In this document: positions 6,254 through 9,375 of the stretch, in pieces
How the letters are laid out: each line of letters opens with the position of its first letter
How positions within the stretch are numbered: the first letter of the stretch is position 1
Source of the DNA: Candidatus Cloacimonadota bacterium
GTDB lineage: Bacteria; Cloacimonadota; Cloacimonadia; Cloacimonadales; JAOZMQ01
Reading direction: 5' to 3'
DNA length: 9,375 bases
Assembly: GCA_029934195.1 (NCBI GenBank)
Contig: JAOZMQ010000095.1
Location: 1-9,375, forward strand
Notes under the pieces: model-generated
Database searches by the model: none
What the model was told of the DNA's origin: nothing
What the model saw: the letters and a program-made list of their open reading frames with translations, nothing else
Program-made: the position numbers and the translations under genes

Positions 6254-8554
6254 TTATTTCAACATTATCATTTTGTTATAGAAAGTTTTAACTTTTGTAG
6301 ATAATTTGTAGAAATAAATTCCTGATGAAGCTTTATTTCCATTATTATCATTTCCTTTCCAAATCATATTATGGACACCAATATTGAGATTTCCTTTATA
6401 TACGGATTTTACAAGTTGACCTTTCAAATTGAAAATTTCCAATTCAACATCTTGTGATTCCGGTAAGAAGAAAGAAATATTAGTTTCAGGATTAAATGGA
6501 TTAGGATAATTGTTTACACTTATTTCTGAGGTAAAATTAATTGGATTATTTTCGTCAGAAAGCTTAACAATGGCAAATTCCATACCGGATTCAAATTTCA
6601 ACTTTTTGCTGACAAATTCAAGATTCTTATTATCCATAACCTGATAGTTTGTAATTTTTTTACTTCCTGCTCTATTTTCATAATTCATTACAAAATCAAG
6701 ATTCGCTCCCGGCTGATCAAGAATATAAGCATTAATGTGAGCAAAATCATCTTCCACAACTCCAAAACCTTTACATTCTCCATCAATAAATACACCTACT
6801 TCGGATGGTGGATTTTGAGAATCTGTTTCAATAGTTATTGGAAGATAGTCAGATTTTTTTTCATAACTAAAAACATCTGATTGCGGTTGTTCTCCAACAA
6901 AATTAGCCCCCAAAGCAGTCCAATGGAAAGTACAATCTTCAAACACCTTTACAATTGCCATCTCTCCATATTGAAGTCCAACCCAATCTTGTGCTTGATA
7001 AGAAAACCACTGACCACCGGGGGTTAAACGAAACATATACCAATTTTGATGCTGAATTAATTTTATATTATCCCAGATTTCACCAAAAGCAATTTCCGGA
7101 GTTGCACTATTTTCAAGAAAATATCCTATCCAGTTTTCGATTCCGGCTATTAAAGGAATCTCAGTATTAGGATCTTGTAAAAAACCGGAATTTTGAAGCA
7201 AAGCATCCTGATCAATATTATCATTTAACTTGATCTTATATCCTTGAATAGAGTTGATTACTTCCAAAATGTTTGTCCATTCATTATTTGTTTCATCCCA
7301 TTGAATTTTTTTAAAATATGAGCTTTCTAATTCAATCCATTCCATAAAATCCAAAATATCAATATTCAAAATTGGAGATAGAACATTTTCGGCGAGATCA
7401 TTACCTGTTGTAAGATTATCAAGGGAAGGAAAGGAAATCCAATGCCATGTTTCATTGATTATGGATTGAGTATCCCACAATAATCTCTCATCATATTTAT
7501 GCTCAATTGCCGGAATTGCTCCAATATCCGGAGGTGTTCCATCTTCATCCCATTCTGTGCTTGGATCACCGGAATCTATACAAGGAGATTTTTGAGTGGA
7601 ATTCCAAGAAGGTTGGTTATTTATTAATAATGGATCAACAAAAATATTTCCTTCCCCTGTCCAATGAGATTGAAGACAAGAATATGTTATGGAGGCTGAA
7701 GAATGAAGGTTAAAGGTATCATTTCCATACACAATTGTATTCTCAATATGATTAAATCCACCTGCAATATTTACATCTTGAAAAGCATTATCATTATTTA
7801 TGATTGTACAATTAATAAGATTTGCTTCTTCTGTAGCCGGTCGGTCTGAAGCACAAATTGCAATATTTGAATTTTTTATTAAAGTATTTGAGATACAAAC
7901 ATCTGCATCGTCAAATTCAATTCCATAAAGACTATAATCATAAAACTCACAATTATTAACTGATAAATTGATAGCTCTTCTATTAATTGTTGGTTCGATC
8001 GGTAAAATACAAATACCTTTATAACCATTATTAAATTGTGAATTATTGACTACAATATCTCCATTTCCACGAGAACAAGAAATTCCACTTGAATTGCTAA
8101 ATTTACAATAATCAACCAATAAAGTTGAATATGTTTCATCAACATATTTTATAGACCATTCATCAGCACGGAATCTACAATTTGTAATTTTTGATAATCC
8201 ATCGCCATTATCCATTCTTGAATAATAGATTCCACCGTCAATGTTAAATCCATCTATTTCAATTTGGGAATTTAATATTCCAATAATATAAACATCCGGA
8301 TAAGAGATTATAGTATTTTGAATATCCTCTTCATTGTTTGTCTCAAAAAAGCGACTTCTTATTGTCAAATTTTTCGATTCAACTATGAAATATGAATAAA
8401 CACCTCTTTCTACTATAATGGTATCATTGTCACTTGCAATCTCGACAGCTTGAGATATTTCTGAACATATATGTCCATTTCCAACATAAAACGTCTCTGC
8501 GTTTAAAATGTAAATGGAAATTATAAATAGCATTAGTAATACTATTTTTTTCAT
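6254..8554 (-). CDS. Secreted beta-helix protein with duplicated Trp-rich module and type IX sorting domain
   Basis: This 766-residue predicted exported protein has a signal peptide (1-19, ending LNA). A right-handed beta-helix (about 20-350) of short rungs rich in N-x-x-F/I repeats ends with FVDPLLI (305-311), SPCIDSGDP (323-331) and DIGAIPA (343-349). Residues 365-545 contain two similar Trp-rich units: Trp372, 406, 419, 426 and Gly438 in the first; Trp475, 505, 516, 524 and Gly530 in the second. A beta-rich segment (about 569-665, with VGVFIDGECKGFGVVED) leads to the sorting domain (681-766, NYPNPFNPETN). No enzymatic residues are evident, so a surface binding role is inferred. The ATG is supported by AGGAG six bases upstream. 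A 6-bp inverted repeat, ATGGCT/AGCCAT (8583-8614), lies just ahead of the ribosome binding site. The next gene downstream starts 102 bases after this stop. Confidence 0.85.
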   Translation of the reverse strand: MKKIVLLMLFIISIYILNAETFYVGNGHICSEISQAVEIASDNDTIIVERGVYSYFIVESKNLTIRSRFFETNNEEDIQNTIISYPDVYIIGILNSQIEIDGFNIDGGIYYSRMDNGDGLSKITNCRFRADEWSIKYVDETYSTLLVDYCKFSNSSGISCSRGNGDIVVNNSQFNNGYKGICILPIEPTINRRAINLSVNNCEFYDYSLYGIEFDDADVCISNTLIKNSNIAICASDRPATEEANLINCTIINNDNAFQDVNIAGGFNHIENTIVYGNDTFNLHSSASITYSCLQSHWTGEGNIFVDPLLINNQPSWNSTQKSPCIDSGDPSTEWDEDGTPPDIGAIPAIEHKYDERLLWDTQSIINETWHWISFPSLDNLTTGNDLAENVLSPILNIDILDFMEWIELESSYFKKIQWDETNNEWTNILEVINSIQGYKIKLNDNIDQDALLQNSGFLQDPNTEIPLIAGIENWIGYFLENSATPEIAFGEIWDNIKLIQHQNWYMFRLTPGGQWFSYQAQDWVGLQYGEMAIVKVFEDCTFHWTALGANFVGEQPQSDVFSYEKKSDYLPITIETDSQNPPSEVGVFIDGECKGFGVVEDDFAHINAYILDQPGANLDFVMNYENRAGSKKITNYQVMDNKNLEFVSKKLKFESGMEFAIVKLSDENNPINFTSEISVNNYPNPFNPETNISFFLPESQDVELEIFNLKGQLVKSVYKGNLNIGVHNMIWKGNDNNGNKASSGIYFYKLSTKVKTFYNKMIMLK

Positions 8555-8671
8555 TTTTAACTCCTATAATTTTTTTCAATTTATGGCTATCCATTTATTC
8601 CAATGAAGAGCCATTTTTTTATATCTTATTGATTTTGTCTTTCATTATTTCACGTAATTTCCAATGTTTAA

Positions 8672-8706
8672 GCTGCAATATATAGTCAAGATTCATATAT
8701 CACAGC
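8672..8706. repeat. Hairpin repeat with conserved loop, copy 1
   Basis: GCTGCAATATAT (8672-8683) and ATATATCACAGC (8695-8706) form a 12-bp stem around the 11-base loop AGTCAAGATTC; two of the pairs are G-U when read as minus-strand RNA. The stretch 8675-8706 matches 8971-9002 at 31 of 32 positions, and the loop is identical. It lies 40 bases after the stop of the 55-residue gene and about 120 bases before the start of the 766-residue gene. The minus strand contains TTGACT, a possible -35 box, but no good -10 box follows at the usual distance. There is no U-run, so it is not an intrinsic terminator. Confidence 0.7.
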
Positions 8707-8746
8707 CGGAGTTAGATGTATTTATTTTTTCCAAGCCAAAAGATTG

Positions 8747-8914
8747 TTATGTTTTTTTTGCTTTGTATAGTAAATAAATACCTCCACCAACAAAAATAAT
8801 TTCTACAATTAAGAAATGTTCAATATTAACAACTCTAACTATTTGTAAAATAAAAAGAATAATACTCCATACCAGAGATGTTATTCCTAAGTAAAGATAC
8901 TTTTTTGTACTCAT
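8747..8914 (-). CDS. Small two-helix membrane protein, 55 residues
   Basis: A complete short gene running from ATG at 8914 to TAA at 8747-8749. The start is supported by AAAGGAG five bases upstream, one of the best ribosome binding sites in the window. The protein begins MSTKKYLYLG, has a first hydrophobic helix at about 6-28, a short polar turn (NIEH, 30-33) and a second hydrophobic helix at about 34-50 with a GGG kink. It ends in the basic tail KAKKT. Lysines at both ends and a short turn predict a helical hairpin in the inner membrane with both termini in the cytoplasm. No family is recognised. It could be a regulatory or stress-related micro-membrane protein, or a small subunit of a complex. 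It sits between two copies of the hairpin repeat (8672-8706 and 8971-9002) and between genes for exported proteins, though it has no sorting domain itself. Confidence 0.7.
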   Translation of the reverse strand: MSTKKYLYLGITSLVWSIILFILQIVRVVNIEHFLIVEIIFVGGGIYLLYKAKKT

Positions 8915-8919
8915 TTATA

Positions 8920-8924
8920 CTCCT
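8920..8924 (-). promoter_or_regulatory. Ribosome binding site of the 55-residue membrane protein
   Basis: AGGAG on the minus strand with a five-base spacer (TATAA) to the ATG at 8914. It is the main evidence, with the clear hydrophobic pattern, that this very short frame is translated. Just upstream is a near-perfect palindrome, CAAATTTT/AAAATTTG with one central base (8928-8944), which could fold next to the site. Confidence 0.65.
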
Positions 8925-8970
8925 TTTCAAATTTTAAAAATTTGGAAAATATTCCTTCATAAACTCTATA

Positions 8971-9002
8971 GCAATATATAGTCAAGATTCATATATTACA
9001 GC
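8971..9002. repeat. Hairpin repeat with conserved loop, copy 2
   Basis: This is the second copy of the element at 8675-8706, differing at one base. The same 11-base loop AGTCAAGATTC (8980-8990) is enclosed by GCAATATAT (8971-8979) and ATATATTAC (8991-8999), nine pairs including one G-U or mismatch. The outer GCTG arm of copy 1 is missing here. It lies 17 bases after the stop of the truncated sorting-domain gene and 57 bases before the 55-residue gene. On the minus strand TTGACT is followed after 18 bases by TATGAA, a weak possible promoter for the small gene. Confidence 0.7.
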
Positions 9003-9019
9003 GAGACAATGGTTTTACA

Positions 9020-9375
9020 TTACTTTATCAAAATCATCTTATTTACTGAATATATTGAATTTTCATTTTTGAGGGTATAAAGATAGATACCACTTCCAAC
9101 CTTGTTTCCGTTTTCGTTTTTTCCGTTCCAGATAGCAGTTCCCGTCATCTCATTTGCAGGAATCTTAATCGATTTTATTTCTTGCCCTTTTGTATTGTAA
9201 ATATTGATTTCGGGATTTCTCAATTTAATCTTTTCTCCAAAATCATAAGAAATTGTAGTTGTTGGATTAAAGGGATTTGGATAGTTTGTAAGGTTGTCTT
9301 TATTATTCCTTTTGATTGTTTCATCATTCAATGAAGAGACATCAAAATCTCCAACAACAAAAGCTGGTTTAATAG
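9020..9375 (-). CDS. C-terminal fragment of a type IX-secreted protein (cut by the right edge)
   Basis: The last 117 residues of a protein whose 5' part lies beyond the window. The frame stays open to the edge (IKPAFVVGDFDVSS precedes the TTG codon at 9331), so that TTG is not a real start. The visible part is almost entirely a type A C-terminal sorting domain: NYPNPFNPTTTISYDF, then INIYNTKGQEI, a WNGKNENGNKVGSGIY turn, and NKMILIK at the end. Such domains direct proteins through the type IX system to the cell surface and are usually cleaved off. Nothing can be said about the function of the missing main domain. Only 105 bases separate its stop from the 55-residue gene. Confidence 0.85.
   Translation of the reverse strand, partial: IKPAFVVGDFDVSSLNDETIKRNNKDNLTNYPNPFNPTTTISYDFGEKIKLRNPEINIYNTKGQEIKSIKIPANEMTGTAIWNGKNENGNKVGSGIYLYTLKNENSIYSVNKMILIK

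Noticed and set aside
8583..8614. Inverted repeat ATGGCT/AGCCAT with a T-run on the plus strand, considered as a terminator.
   Set aside because: The stem is only six pairs with a 20-base loop, and no plus-strand gene ends nearby; it is mentioned only as a possible leader structure.
8672..9002. The pair of direct repeats considered as a CRISPR array or integron attachment sites.
   Set aside because: There are only two copies, separated by a real gene and not by spacers, and no Cas genes, integrase or attC-type boxes are visible.
9329..9331. TTG as the start of a 103-residue protein.
   Set aside because: The frame continues open upstream to the window edge, there is no ribosome binding site, and an isolated sorting domain with no cargo would make no sense. 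This is the end of a longer gene.

Overview
The window is AT-rich and, apart from a short left-hand stretch, coded entirely on the minus strand. It reads as a piece of a Gram-negative FCB-group bacterium. Three complete proteins begin with Sec signal peptides. All three, and one protein cut by the right edge, end in a type IX (Por) secretion C-terminal sorting domain, three of them with the NYPNPFNP signature. Combined with tandem beta-helix, dockerin-like and carboxypeptidase-regulatory-like domains, this resembles the surface-protein repertoire of Cloacimonadota or a nearby phylum. That taxonomic guess is inference from protein style, not from a marker gene.

Layout in minus-strand transcription order, right to left: (i) the C-terminal 117 residues of a sorting-domain protein (9375-9020); (ii) a 55-residue, two-helix membrane protein with a strong ribosome binding site (8914-8747), bracketed by two near-identical hairpin repeats; (iii) a 766-residue secreted beta-helix protein with a duplicated Trp-rich module (8554-6254); (iv) a 958-residue protein with two beta-helix modules and a dockerin-like pair of calcium loops (6151-3275); (v) an 887-residue secreted C10 (streptopain-type) cysteine peptidase (3074-411). 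Left of this is about 250 bases of non-coding, dyad-rich DNA, then a strong bidirectional intrinsic terminator (120-163). The extreme left edge may hold the last codons of a convergent plus-strand gene.

The three large genes look like cargo exported across the inner membrane by Sec and moved to the cell surface or medium by a type IX system: two adhesin- or binding-type beta-helix proteins and a protease. Gaps between genes are 100-200 bases, with no intrinsic terminator visible between them, so read-through is possible but independent promoters are equally plausible.

The most unusual structure is between the genes. Two related composite palindromic elements sit exactly at the stop codons of the 958- and 766-residue genes. 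A second, unrelated hairpin family occurs twice around the 55-residue gene with an identical 11-base loop. The first family also creates false in-frame ATG starts, so the two downstream genes are easily annotated 44 and 28 codons too long. No RNA genes, CRISPR arrays, insertion sequences or transposase genes were seen.
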